From the NCBI GenBank assembly GCA_033032175.1, contig CM065311.1:6379190-6443189 (forward strand): a stretch of DNA of 64,000 nt. The letters are read 5' to 3'. The position numbers and the translations under genes were made by a program. Every line of letters begins with the position of its first letter. The first letter of the stretch is position 1. The stretch is from Saturnia japonica (lineage: Eukaryota > Arthropoda > Insecta > Lepidoptera > Saturniidae). Below are positions 1 to 11,556 of this stretch, in pieces. Below the pieces are notes generated by a model. That model made no database searches, was not told the DNA's origin, and saw only the letters and a program-made list of their open reading frames with translations.

Positions 1-975
1 TTAAAATAATAAAAATCTACTATTTTCGGTCAACTTAATTGTCCTTCTGAGATCGCTATTAAGAATTTGGTCGATAAATTTGAGTGGACAGGCTCCTTAC
101 ATAATGTGCCAACACCAACGTGTATTCGACCGGATCATTCAAGTGTAAACATAGCAGCCGTGAGCCGCAGTGTAGAAGAAGATCCGAATTTGTCAATTCC
201 TCGACATTCAATTGAGACAACAATTGAGGTTATCCACAACGACCATATGGCGAATTTTCCGTAAGGTTGGCTTTGAAGCATTACAATGTGCAACTGGTGC
301 AAGAATTGAAGTTGGTCGCTGAATTCATTCAAGATCAACCCGCTGGTTTTTATGAAAAAATATTTTTCAGACTAAACCCATGTTCATTTATCTGGATTCG
401 TCCACAAGCAAAATTCCTACATTTGGGCTTTTGAAAGTCCAAGAGCGATTGTTGAGAAGCCTTCGCATGCTCAACGTGTCACTGTATGGTGCGCTATGTG
501 GTCTGGAGGCGTGATTGGGCCGTAATTTTTTTTTTGGAAAATTTCTATGGAAGTGCGTTTAGGTTCAATGGATTACGCTATAGAGAGATGTTAACAACTC
601 AATTTGGCCTATTATTAATGATATGGATATCACCCACATGTGGTTACAACAGGATGGTGCCACAAGTCAAACAGCCACCGAAACAACAAATTTATTGCAA
701 ACCAAATTTCCCGATCGCATAATTTCACGAAATTCAACTGTTAAGTGGCTGACTCGATCATATGATTTAACATCACTGCATTATTTTTGTGGGGCTATGT
801 TAAAGACAGAGTCTATACGAACCCAATCGAATCTATTGCAGCCTTAAAATTCAAAATCCGTGACGTGATTAACGAAATAAACCAGCCATTTTACGAAAAA
901 GGGATAGAAAATTTTAATGAAAGAATCGACATCTGTTAGCGTGGTCGTGGTGGATATTTTTCCGATACCATTTTT
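1..975 (+). pseudogene. Decayed Tc1/mariner-superfamily transposase (DUF4817/DDE type)
   Basis: Three plus-strand frames together resemble an insect transposase with an N-terminal DUF4817 helix-turn-helix and a C-terminal DDE domain. Near 67-230 the translation has KFEWTGSLHNV and later EEDPNLSIPRHS, the linker between the DNA-binding and catalytic parts. Near 623-850 it has MWLQQDGATSQTA and FPDRIISRNSTVKW, the region around the second catalytic aspartate. Several stops and frameshifts separate these blocks, so the gene is dead. It lies upstream of the last P450 exon and so probably within a P450 intron. The left end may extend past the window. It belongs to the same broad group as the mariner at 41179-42475 but is much more decayed. 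Confidence 0.75.
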
Positions 976-1202
976 CGTTTATAATAAATGCCAAACCTTA
1001 CTCTTTCTAATACAATAAAAATTTGAATCATTTTGATCTCTATTCTTTGCTTTATTTTGTTTTAAAAAACAAAGTCCTTGCTTATTGAAAAATAGAAGAC
1101 AGTATTGTAAACATGTGGTAAAAAATGATTAAGTATACTGTTTAAATATATTTACTAATTGCGTAATGCTTTAAGATAATAAAGATTTCCACTGCGTTTC
1201 AG

Positions 1203-1366
1203 GTCAAAAGTTTGCTATGATGGAAATGAAGTCGGCAGTTTCAGAGATACTTAGAAAATATGAGCTGCTTCCAGTTACACGACCTTCAGATATCGAGTTC
1301 ACAGCAGACCTGATCTTAAGAAATTCTGGTCCTGTAGAAGTCATCTTCGTGAAAAGGCAGCAATGA
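1203..1366 (+). CDS. Cytochrome P450, last coding exon (CYP4 clan), partial gene
   Basis: An acceptor (tttcag) precedes an exon that opens in phase with GQKFAMMEMKSAVSEILRKY, continues to LRNSGPVEVIFVKRQQ and ends at TGA 1364-1366. Across CYP4-clan P450s the heme-ligand cysteine is followed by the GQ(K/R)FAM(L/M)E(M/L)K helix and then a short beta-rich tail, which matches this exon. The heme cysteine and all earlier exons must lie upstream of the window. The product would be a membrane-bound monooxygenase of the endoplasmic reticulum; its substrate cannot be inferred. At 54 residues it is too short to be found as a simple ORF. The family is well supported, the subfamily (CYP4, CYP340 or CYP341) is not. 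Confidence 0.85.
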
Positions 1367-1740
1367 TGAGTTTTAATTATTGTGAAAGTATACGGGGAAT
1401 ATAAACTATTATTATTATGATCTTAACTCTATATAGGCATCCATTTGAACACATATATAAACTGTGCTTCATTTATTATGCATGTAAATAATTTAATACT
1501 TCTTTTAATGCTATCAATTATTAAATTGTACAATGCATTATTTTATTAAGTACTACAATTTGGTGTAAAATAAAATGTTCTAAAAGTATTTTGTTTTTTT
1601 TTTTCTTCAGCAACTTATTATAAATCTCAAAAATCTGCAGTTCTCGTAACAAAGTAATTCACGTTTGCAGTATCGCAATATTAATTCGCACTGATTTCTT
1701 CTTCGCAAATGTTAAATATAGAACAGTTCCCGACATATAG
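1367..1740. other. AT-rich 3' flank of the P450 gene
   Basis: No coding signal is visible. It includes AT-rich sequence with aaaataaaat near 1570, which may provide the P450 polyadenylation signal, and a T-tract near 1590-1605. Confidence 0.4.
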
Positions 1741-1797
1741 CATTTGGCTCTCCCAGTCCCAGACGTAGTATATTTATAAACGTTAGACGGAAGAATA

Positions 1798-1974
1798 ATG
1801 GCTCAGTGTAGCATCCGCGGAAGCAGTGTCCGTTTCTCACAGTTTTCAGCTTCTGGCTTCCCGCGACATTCAGTGCACGCACGATATTCGAGTTCACCAC
1901 ATTCGTATGTTATGCGAAATTTATCAAGCAGCGGTTACGACTCTTTCGTCATGGAATGTGACAATGGTTTTGAG
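1798..1974 (+). CDS. Candidate alternative first exon of glutaminase
   Basis: An ATG at 1798 opens a 59-codon frame that ends in phase 0 at a GAG|gtaact donor (1974/1975). The peptide is rich in Ser, Arg and aromatic residues, starts MAQCSIRGSSVRFSQFSASG and has almost no acidic residues until its end, as a mitochondrial targeting sequence would. The next compatible acceptor on the strand is glutaminase exon 2 at 3644, which also needs phase 0. An AT-rich TATA-like stretch lies about 20-30 bases upstream. GC content is higher than in the flanks. Use as a second glutaminase start is inference. It could also be the first exon of an unrelated gene, or chance. Confidence 0.4.
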
Positions 1975-1979
1975 GTAAC

Positions 1980-3230
1980 TATATTTATTATCTTTGAGTA
2001 TACAAAAGCTATTCTATTAGTTTTTTATTATCTTTACGTAATGAAAAGTAGATACATATGTAGCTTAAAACTTCCAGAACTTGTTTTACGAATAAAACAT
2101 AATTATCAGTTTTGTTTGTCACCTAGACGTAAACCGAACACTTTCGACCTACGATCACCAAAATATGATTCACCACTAATTTCCACATTACATATATCTA
2201 GGTAGATACCTATCGTGCCTAATAAATAATAACTTGTAAGACATATGTTTAGGGTTCATTGTGCAAAGTAATTATGACTATTCCAAGTAACAATTCGCTT
2301 ATTTTAATCATGTGATTTGATATCAAATCCTATCTTTCAGTTACTATACAAAGTTCTAAATAGTAAGTAACTACATATTTTTTTATTAAAAATGAAAAAA
2401 AAAATGTGTTATCTTGACGAACTGCAGTTTTACATAGGTATCTACACCAGAACATCATAATTTATTTACACATTGGTTTCTTACATTTCTCCTCATGATT
2501 TTCCTGAATATCCATGTCATAAATAATAATAAATTCCCTGACAGTTTTATGGTAACCTCCATCTCAGCATGAACTAAAAAGTTTTCTATCTTATCTTTAC
2601 CGTACAGTGAAACTTTGGAACCATCTTCCGGCCAGTACCTATTCTTCAAGTCAAGCGTAACGTGAAGAGCTATATTTTATTCTTATATTTTATTTCGTGC
2701 TAATATATAAATGTGCTTATATACAAAACATATAGTATAGTATGCAAGCTGTAACATTTAAATAGGTCAATGAGTGGATCTCTGAAATTATAAGAGATAG
2801 AGAAATATGTACTTAGGAACCATGATATCGATTTCTGCACGAGTCGGACATCGAACCTAATTATTTAAAAAGAGTACTTTTTTTATTTTATGACGATAAT
2901 TGGTAGTGGTAGTGGTAGTAGTGTGTGTCTAAAGGTAAAAGAAAATGCTGATTTTAATTATTTTATTTATAGATGTTTAAAATGACTGCCATTATTACAA
3001 TAATCAACTCTTTTGGGTAACGATCTTGTTACAGCATTTTGTATTTTCAAGTGATAAATTTGCTTTAAAACCCTTTTATTGCGTGTATTATTGACGTAGT
3101 AAAACAGTATACTTTATTATTATTCTTTGATAAGAAAAAATCTTAATATACCAGCATGATTATTAAATATGTAATTTCCTGTAAATGTAACGTCACCGAC
3201 GTAAAAACTGAAAGTAAACAGTAAAGAAAG
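1980..3230. other. Intergenic or intronic AT-rich sequence, no gene seen
   Basis: The ORFs here are short and look random. A GGTAGT microsatellite-like run lies near 2899-2925. No RNA gene or transposon end was recognised. Confidence 0.4.
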
Positions 3231-3234
3231 ATAA

Positions 3235-3367
3235 GCTGTTAGAAGTGCGTGAGGCCTTCAGTCGGCGGCGTTTGCGCGTTGAAGGTGTGTTGTAGAGCGC
3301 TTGCGCGAGTCACTTTAACTTACGATACAAGGAATCAGTACCCGAAAGATATTCATTGTCCCTTATA
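3235..3367 (+). promoter_or_regulatory. Putative glutaminase promoter and 5' UTR
   Basis: A GC-rich stretch (cggcggcgtttgcgcg and gagcgcttgcgcgag) stands out from the AT-rich surroundings just before the glutaminase ATG at 3368. There is no obvious TATA box. This fits a housekeeping-type promoter, but no transcription start can be read from sequence. Confidence 0.4.
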
Positions 3368-6300
3368 ATGAAGACTAGTCAACTGCGTCGGTTCCTTTCG
3401 CCAGTCCTGAAGCCTTCTCTATGTGTCTGCTATCGTCACTACAGTCAAGTGAGACCCGTCTATGTTATAGAACAATCTGATGTGAGTGTCTTTTATGTTT
3501 TTCGACTTCCACTGGATGTCGGTCAGATGTTCCTGACCATGATCTACCACAATAAATGTCTTTGTTGAACTGGTAACATATATGTGTATAATTCATAGTA
3601 GCTAATAAGATTAAAATATTTCAATTCTATATAAACGTTACAGAAATGGCGCAACTCGGCTCCGCACTTCTACTCTGTCCAGTCTGTCGATATAAGGTAT
3701 GCTACTTCACAATATTGATACATCTATTAAAAATAAATTGTTCTTAATAACCCCAAGATGAAATTTTATTGATTTATATTAGAGTCTGAACGGCGCCATG
3801 TGGCGGTCTATTCAATTCACAATTGACTTTTCATTATTAAAGAAAATGAAAACCTATATTTAAAATATTTATTTATACCGTAATACCTATACACGCATAA
3901 CGTCCACACAATTTATTAATTAAACTATATAAATTGAATAAGTATAGAAATTTCATTATATAATAATACTAACATGCATTATTTATGCGATATCCATGTA
4001 ATCTGAAGGTGACTTATTTATTCGTAAGTGATATGGTTTATCATGAATAATGAGCGTTGTTTACGTTACATGGTGCACCGTGCAGGCAATACTCGTTCGT
4101 GCATAACATCGATCCAACATCGTGAGTACCTGTAGGATAGATTATTCGCTGAAATTTTGTGGTATTGCAGTTGCATGATATATCTTTATATGATTTTTTA
4201 ATTTAAAACTAATTTGCGTTGTCTATGAGCAAAAAAAAAACATTGAAGAATTATTTGCTTTTTGCCTGTTTGCAAGTGAATTTATATTTGGTAATATTAC
4301 ATAGTGTTTGAACCTAAATTTGTTGCGTGTTTGTTGGTTTGCTACTGTCAATTCACGCGGTACCCATTTCTCGAGCTTTTCCACTTTTCCAATTTGTTTC
4401 AAATGAATTGACATTGTTTTATCACTCACACTGAAGCCTGCCACTAACTCTGATCTGGTTTGCAATGGATCCGCTTCCACGATCACCTTTAATTCTAAAT
4501 TATCAACTAGGTTCTCGGGCCGTCCACAGGGTTTGTTTCGTAGGTCAAAATTTCCAGTACGAAAATGTTGGAACCAAAAACGTTTATACGTTTTATAGTA
4601 GGTAGCTTCCCCATACACATCATTAATCCTTCGAGCTGTTTCTACAGCGCTGATGCCACGGTGTAACTCATAATCCTAAACTAGCTGTGCCCGTGGCTTC
4701 GCCCACGTGGACTACAGAATGCCCGCGCGAATCTCGTTTCTCCGCTCCCAGCTATTTTAAAGACAAAAAAATGCTTATTGTGGGTGTTCCTTAGAAGATA
4801 GACGTATACGCTCCCGAACTTTTTTGTAGGTATTTTTAATGCCTATAATTATGTAGTACATTAATTTGCTATATCTCTTATGGTTTACTTATCATAAGCC
4901 ATTTAAGCGCCCGAATTAATTCACCATGACCAATTTTTTTTTATTTGTGCAGCGGTAGTATGCTACCTGCAGGTCCCGCGTCACCCCATCGTGGCGGCGG
5001 ATTGTACACAGTGGAGTTTTAGTGAGTAGGAGTCTCACATAACCACTTGTCCCCCCGGGCTGGTGTGTGCCTATGACGGGTTCCTCCACGTTAAAAAAAG
5101 GCTACTTTTTTAAGAAAAATAATTAGGGTTCCACACAAAAATAAACAATTAGGAAAAACGACGAGGGTAGCACGGTTCGCGCGTGTGCCCTATCGACGGC
5201 ATTCTGTAGTTCACGGGAGAGCAGCCGCGGGCACAGCTAGTTTAAAATAAAATGGCTACCACAAATTGTTGAATTATTAAATCACGTTTTGTAAGCAAAA
5301 CGTGATTACGTTTATTATACAGTTTTCTTTTTAGCTCCGTCATTTGCTAAATATATTAACGTCATGTGAGGGTAAACAATTTGAAGCGAGCTAATCACGA
5401 ACCGATGTGTTTATTCATACACCTGCGTCGTAGACACACCCGCGTGTTACGTCAGTTTAACATGGAAAGATATTTTTAGTTCATCTCGTGACAATAAGAC
5501 TGTTTAGGTAATACACATTGCAACTATTGTTTACTACTTTACAATTGTAACTTTTGATAGCTCTTGCATGTTTTTATGGATGAATAGCAAATAGGTATAT
5601 GTAATATAAATGTTGTTCCAGTACTATTTGTTAATAAGTACGTCATAGTCTAAAGCTAACGAATTTTTTTTTAAATTCCAATTCAGAGTACGCGAGGGAT
5701 CACATAAAAATGCTGATGATGTCTTGTTTGATATGTTCAAAAATGAAGAAACTGGATTATTACCTGTTGGGAAATTTTTGGCCGTAAGTATTAATTACTT
5801 TTGAATTATGATCTTGTAATCCAGTTTATTGAACTGATTGATTCTTTTAATATATTTTGTCTCATTTAATTTACATAATTTGTTCTGTATACAACTTATA
5901 ATACTACCTTATACTGGGCGTATTTAGGTTATTTACACGATTTCAAATGCTCAGAAGATGGTTCTAATTTCTCGATATGTGAAAGACACGAGAATATTTC
6001 TCGAGAATACGAGCTTTCTTAAAATAACGTTTACAGACGGCTGCATTAAAATACTCTATTTTATTTCTATAAATGAAAATAGTTGAATAATTTACGTGAA
6101 CTTTTGATATACAGTGTTAGGCTAGGACTCTAGGAGCCATGACATGTCGGATCGCTACATTGCACGTGTCTAATTTAGGGAGTGGGATAACTACCTATAC
6201 TACATCTAGGTATTGTAGGTAGTGGGGTATTAGTAAGAAGTACCTACAGTAGGTACTGTATACCACGATGTATAACTTTAAAATTATAATCTAATACTAA

Positions 6301-9300
6301 TAAAACTAACGTTTTCAATAACTTATCTATCGGTTGTTTCAGTTACGTTACGTTATGCTTTTGTACTTACTTTCGTTTCAATGACCTATTTATGGATAGT
6401 ATTTCGTGTCTACATATATCCATATCCCATAGCTTGGATAGATAAGAGGGAAGCCGATACCTCTATTAAGTTAGTTATTACTAGTGATCTCAGCTATTAG
6501 TGAGCAATTCTTGTATATATATACATGTAATTGGTTTCTCGGAAACGGCTCCAACGTTTTGGATAAAATTTTGTATTTAGATAATGTTTTACATTCCAAG
6601 TTTACCTAGACAGGTGTTTTTTTTGTAAGACAAGATATTAACTTATGCTTCAACCAACGTATTTAATACACTTTTTTGTAAAAATGAAATTAGAATGCTA
6701 AATATATTTTTAATCCCTGAAAAAAAAAATTGTATTCTACAGGCCTTGAGAACAACTGGTATTAGGAAAAATGATTCGCGCGTGAAGGAAGTTATGCACA
6801 ATTTGTACAAAGTACATAAGGAATTGAATTTCGAAGGAGGCTCGCCTGAAACACTAAAATTAGACAGAAAAACATTTAAAGAAGTTATAGCACCAAACAT
6901 TGTACTGATCACGAGAGCATTTCGAAGCCAATTTGTCATACCAGATTTCCAAGATTTTGTTAAGGATATAGAAGAGATGTATTGGGCTGCTAAGAGTAAT
7001 ACAGATGGGAAGATTGCTAGTTACATTCCACAACTTGCAAGAGCAAGTCCTGAGAGCTGGGGTGTTAGTGTTTGCACAATTGACGGTCAACGCTTTTCAA
7101 TCGGTATGTGTCATTTTGGTAGGTCTACTTATCTATCTATCATAAAATAAACATCTGTTTACAGTGTCAATTACATGTTCATATAGGAGACGTCTCTGTA
7201 CCATTTACTCTACAATCATGCAGTAAACCACTTACATACGCAATGGCTCTCGAAACTTTAGGCCCTGATGTAGTCCACAAATATGTTGGCACCGAGCCTA
7301 GCGGACGAAACTTCAATGAACTCGTTTTGGATTACAATAGTACGTAAATATGCAAATAATTATTAGGTAGCTTACCAATATTTTTTCCGAGTTTTGAAAT
7401 TGCAAGTTGTTGCTTTTTTTTGTTATCTTTTGATAATTAAAAGTTCAATATAATTATTAATACTTATATATACTAATACTTATATATATTAATACCTATA
7501 CATATATGCTATTATGTATATATAAAGTTGCATAAATATAAATTTCATATAGTTTTTATACATAAACTAATAACTTAAAATATATTCCAGTGAAGCCACA
7601 CAACCCAATGATCAACGCAGGTGCAATTTTAGTTTGCTCATTGTTAAAAACCTTGGATAAGCCAGAGATGACTCTCGCCGAAAAGTTTGACTACGTCATG
7701 TCATTCTTCAGCCGTCTCGCTGGCAATGAAGTTTTAGGTTTCAATAATGCCGTATTTTTATCGGAACGCGAGGCCGCCGACCGTAACTACGCACTCGGTT
7801 TTTACATGCGGGAACATAAATGCTATCCGGAAAAAACTAATTTTCGTGAATGTATGGATTTTTATTTTCAGGTAAATTTTACGTGTTTTAATAAATTTTA
7901 TTGTAATGTGTCCAGAAAGTTCATAATATAATGTTGCCTTGTGCCTTATCTAAAATATCAACATCGATAAAAAAAAATTAAGTGACCAAGCTGAGAGAGA
8001 TTTCTGTCTATTTTGGATAATTCCACTGGTGGAATACCTCCAGCCTACAAACGGCCAAATAACCTAGTGTTGTGTTCCTGCGGTGAGTAGGATTTCCAGG
8101 GCTCTTTGGGGTAGAGTTTCAAGGTCGGCAGGCAACGCGCTACAGGTGATACCTATGGATTAGAAGCGTCCGTAAATTACGGTAGCCGCTTACCATCAGG
8201 CGGGCCGTATGCTTGTTTGCCACCTTTGAAAAAGCCAAGTAGACGACTGAAAAATGTAACGTCACTAGTTTCAAAAAAATACAAAGTTTTTATTAAAATT
8301 CTAATGTAATTTTTGACAACTATCGTTATTTTAAGATTCGGTGATCGGTGTTTGTAATTATTTTACATTTTGTATTGAAAATAATTTCACTCGTTCGACT
8401 ACATACCTAATTGGCTTGGTCTCGTTGTAAATAATAGTTTGAAAATGCATTCGTTGTTGATTACAGTGTTGTTCTATGGAAGCAAACTGCGACATTATGT
8501 CTATTACGGCTGCCACATTGGCCAACGGGGGCATCTGTCCAATAACAGACGAGAAGGTGTTGCGACCTGACTCAGTCCGAAACGTGTTATCTCTGATGCA
8601 TAGCTGTGGAATGTATGACTACTCCGGGCAATTCGCATTCAAAGTCGGTCTCCCAGCTAAATCGGGAGTATCTGGTGCTATGTTGATAGTTGTACCGAAC
8701 GTTATGGGAATTTGTACATGGTCTCCTCCCCTTGATCCTTTGGGAAATAGTTGCAGAGGATTGCAATTTTGTGATGTAAGTTTATTCTCTTAAGTATGGT
8801 AATCTTAAAATGTTCTTAATGATTATTTTGTACTTATGTAGATAAGAATTTAGGTAAATTTTTAAATACAAATTCCAAAGGACTGAGCACAAATATTTAT
8901 CTCAACTTTAAATAGGTACATCTAAAATTTCAAGCAACTAATTATATTTAGTGTGTAGTTTATCCCATAGATCATGTAATCGAGTGATTGTATATTTAAA
9001 ATCATATAATTTCTACAGGAACTGATTAAGAGATTTAACTTCCATAAGTACGATAACATCCGTTACGCAAGTCATAAAAAGGATCCACGGCGATACAAAT
9101 TTGAATCAACCGGACTTAATATTGTCAACCTTCTATTCTCTGCTGCCAGTGGCGACCTCAGTGCTTTGAGGAGGTATCTTTTTTTTAATTATTGTATCGA
9201 TTGCCTGTTGTACCTGTTATTACTAAACATGATAAATTAACATATTTTTATTATTTATTAGCACAATCAACATTAATAACGAATCAAGGCTGCTCCTACC

Positions 9301-10006
9301 TGCACCAGAAAATACACAAAAATAATTTCTTGTAATGAAACAAGCTATTTTAAAATGTAAATATTCGATTTATGAACACCGCTGAGCCCAACACCTTGTC
9401 AACCAGATAATTAGTGCTTCGTTTTGTATTTTAGATTCATATCGTAGCTCCCATTTTCAGCGGGCACAAAATATAATTTTATATTTTAATTGGATTAATT
9501 TACGTCTTATGCTTCTTTCAGTACCTATATTGACCTAACATCCTATATTATTATTTTTATTTGCCTTTCTAGGGCATATGCTTCATAATCTATAGGGCGA
9601 TTATAATCGGTAATACCTACTAATATCAAATTTATTCGTATTTTTTAGGCATCATCTCTCAGGTATGGATATGACCTTATCAGATTACGATGGACGCACT
9701 GCTTTGCACCTGGCAGCGGCGGAAGGTCACCTGGCGTGCGTCGATTTCTTGCTAGCTCAGTGTGCTGTTCCTCACGACCCACGTGATAGATGGGGTAGCC
9801 GACCGCTCAACGAGGCTGAAACTTTCGGCCACACAGCTGTCGTACAGTATCTCAAGGATTGGGAACAAACTCATCCAGAAAATAACACAGACGCTTCAGG
9901 TTCAACAGTCGACCAAATACTTAAAGTTAAGCCCGATGCTGATGATGCTGTGAAGGATCCCAGTATACACGAAATCGTTACAAGAAACGGAGACAAAGTA
10001 CAGTAA
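3368..10006 (+). CDS. GLS: Glutaminase, mitochondrial, kidney-type (9 exons, 626 aa)
   Basis: Hydrolyses glutamine to glutamate and ammonia in mitochondria. Exons, with all phases checked, are 3368-3481, 3644-3696, 5687-5783, 6743-7103, 7187-7339, 7591-7871, 8467-8775, 9019-9173 and 9649-10006. Residues 1-40 are basic and Ser/Leu-rich ([19 protein letters not shown]), a likely targeting peptide. About 65-180 is the helical EF-hand-like region. The serine-dependent beta-lactamase-like fold follows, with the catalytic pair in LQSCSKP (Ser219 and Lys222), then [24 protein letters not shown] and [14 protein letters not shown]. Residues about 475-590 form ankyrin repeats ([16 protein letters not shown]). 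The length is close to animal kidney-type glutaminases. No stop or frameshift breaks the model. An alternative first exon may lie at 1798-1974. Confidence 0.95.
4200..4677 (-). pseudogene. Mariner transposase N-terminal fragment in glutaminase intron 2
   Basis: Read on the minus strand, the frame starts with [20 protein letters not shown] and runs through [15 protein letters not shown] and [20 protein letters not shown]. These are the two helix-turn-helix segments of a mariner (SETMAR/irritans-type) transposase. The similarity stops soon after [10 protein letters not shown], and no DDD catalytic domain follows. It is therefore an internally or terminally deleted relic, abutting the Helitron-like repeat that begins at 4681. 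Confidence 0.8.
4681..4955 (-). mobile_element. Helitron-like non-autonomous element, 3' part
   Basis: On the minus strand this ends in GGGCACAGCTAG followed by T, the CTRR|T end expected of Helitrons. Its body is shared with copies at 14567, 26903, 33329, 33845 and 60986 (for example the block reading gcgcccgaatt...tcaccatgacca). The 5' half is missing here. Confidence 0.6.
4956..5093 (+). repeat. LINE-like fragment between two Helitron-like ends
   Basis: A GC-rich segment containing tggcggcggattgtacacag and gtgagtaggagtctcaca, then a cccccgggctggtgtgtgcc stretch ahead of a short A-run, resembles 3'-end fragments of lepidopteran LINEs. The class is inferred by resemblance only. Confidence 0.35.
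5094..5240 (+). mobile_element. Helitron-like element, 3' end, inverted relative to 4681-4955
   Basis: This plus-strand piece includes aattagggttccacacaaa and ends gccgcgggcacagCTAG|T at 5240. With the minus-strand end at 4681 it makes an outward-facing inverted pair whose terminal 15 or so bases match. Confidence 0.6.
5279..5306. repeat. Perfect 12-bp inverted repeat, 4-nt loop
   Basis: The arms aatcacgttttg and caaaacgtgatt flank taag inside glutaminase intron 2. A transcript from either strand could form a stable hairpin. Confidence 0.8.
6500..6622 (+). repeat. Short dispersed repeat (family shared with 12928 and 44876)
   Basis: Shared sequence includes gtgagcaattcttgta, ggtttctcggaaacgg and tttagataatgttttacatt. 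The copy at 44876-45035 (-) is most complete and ends with a short hairpin (accgagctttgctcgg). It probably represents a small non-autonomous DNA element. Confidence 0.6.
8025..8235 (+). repeat. 5'-truncated LINE 3' end in glutaminase intron 6
   Basis: Related sequence, in the same orientation, occurs at 30480-30728. It includes ggcaacgcgcta, acggtagccgcttaccatc and gtatgcttgtttgccacct. Such tails are common ends of truncated LINEs in Lepidoptera. Confidence 0.55.
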
Positions 10007-11456
10007 CTACTAAGCGTAATCTCATATTTATTGAGGATTGTGATCTCATGATATACTTGAACAATCTGCTATAATTATCCGTTTGTAATTATCTGTTTCA
10101 ACAATACAATTTGAGTTACAAGCCCAATGAAGCTGTTAAGCCTCCATCCTGGCCAACAGTATGGTCATTGGTCAGTTAAATAAATAAAAAAAATTAGTGG
10201 TTGCATTTTAAGGTATGAGAATCATATATTCAATCTATTGTATCTTTAATATACATATTAAATAGTTTTAATGTCAACTAAATGAGACAAATGGAAGCTG
10301 TAAGAGAATCTCAAGAAGTGGGATAAAACATGTTGGTGAGACTTCAGCGATGTTTCTGATGATGGGAAGATGATAGCATGCCCTCATAGAATACAATTAT
10401 TTCACAGAAAAGCCTTGGTGGACTTTTTATTATTGGGAGACAGATCCAGGAGAAATTGAACAATAAATAATTAAGGGAAGTGAGAGTTTGACTCAAGATA
10501 CTGTGATGTTGGATAATTGAAAGTTAATGAAAATAAGATCTTTGAATAATACCAAAGAACAACTTAAATAGTGTTATTAAAACATGTCAACATATGTTGG
10601 ATGATAAATTAATTAAAAACTTTATAATAATTTATTTTAATGATATAAGTATAAATTCATTCATTTTAATGATTTAAGAATTGAAATTGATGTGTTATGC
10701 TTAGTTGTTTGACTGTTAACATTATCATTAACATTCCATATACCTTCAAAATGTATATTCAGTAGTAGGTACAAATGAAATAATTATATTTGAAACTTTA
10801 ACATGTGTTACTATATGTACATTAATTGGAATAAAAAAAAAATACAATGTATTTAAAGTATATGCAAATTATATACCTACTGAATTTAAGACAATAAATA
10901 GATATACTTCAACAAAGGATAAAATTTAATATAAGAACATAATATTCCATGTTGTATCAATGTTGTCTATACCTTCATATGTCAATTAAACTATGTAATG
11001 TTAAAACAGTAAAAACCCCTGTTTTCTTTAAATTCATAATATATATCCTTAACTACTGATATAGGTATCCATATATGATTTAATTGTATAAATAATAAAG
11101 TCCTGATGATATTATATAATTTAAATATTTAATGCTACCAGTAGTTTTTGCTTTATAAATAAACTGCTGTATTTAAGTTTATCAGACTTCCTTCTGTGGT
11201 AACAATATTGTCTATATTGATGCTGGGATTAATATTATTTCCAACTTGATACAGGACTGTTAAATTATTGTAACTCTGTTACATATTGTACAAAAAATCC
11301 ATTTTGCTACTATTGCAATGAACATGGTTTTTTGATTGATTAAAAGCAAAGAGTAAAATTAAAAGCCTCAATGTTGACACAAGTGAAAACTTATACCATT
11401 ATTTATTTACAAGAAACAAACTTTTAATAAAAACAGAAATATTATAGTCAAATAAT
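10007..11456 (+). other. Glutaminase 3' UTR and intergenic sequence
   Basis: AT-rich with no coding signal. A polyadenylation signal, AATAAA, lies at 10179-10184, about 175 bases after the glutaminase stop; another AATAAA lies near 11094. MRPS28 is convergent from the right. Confidence 0.5.
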
Positions 11457-11462
11457 TTTATT
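11457..11462 (-). terminator. Polyadenylation signal for MRPS28
   Basis: AATAAA on the minus strand, about 95 bases downstream of the MRPS28 stop codon at 11557. It was chosen by position only. Confidence 0.5.
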
Positions 11463-11556
11463 GAATTTACAAATTAATAGGTAATAATCATTTAAAACAT
11501 AAAAATCCTAAATTTGTTCTGATATCTATTTTAGTTTTGCATAAACATATTTTGAA

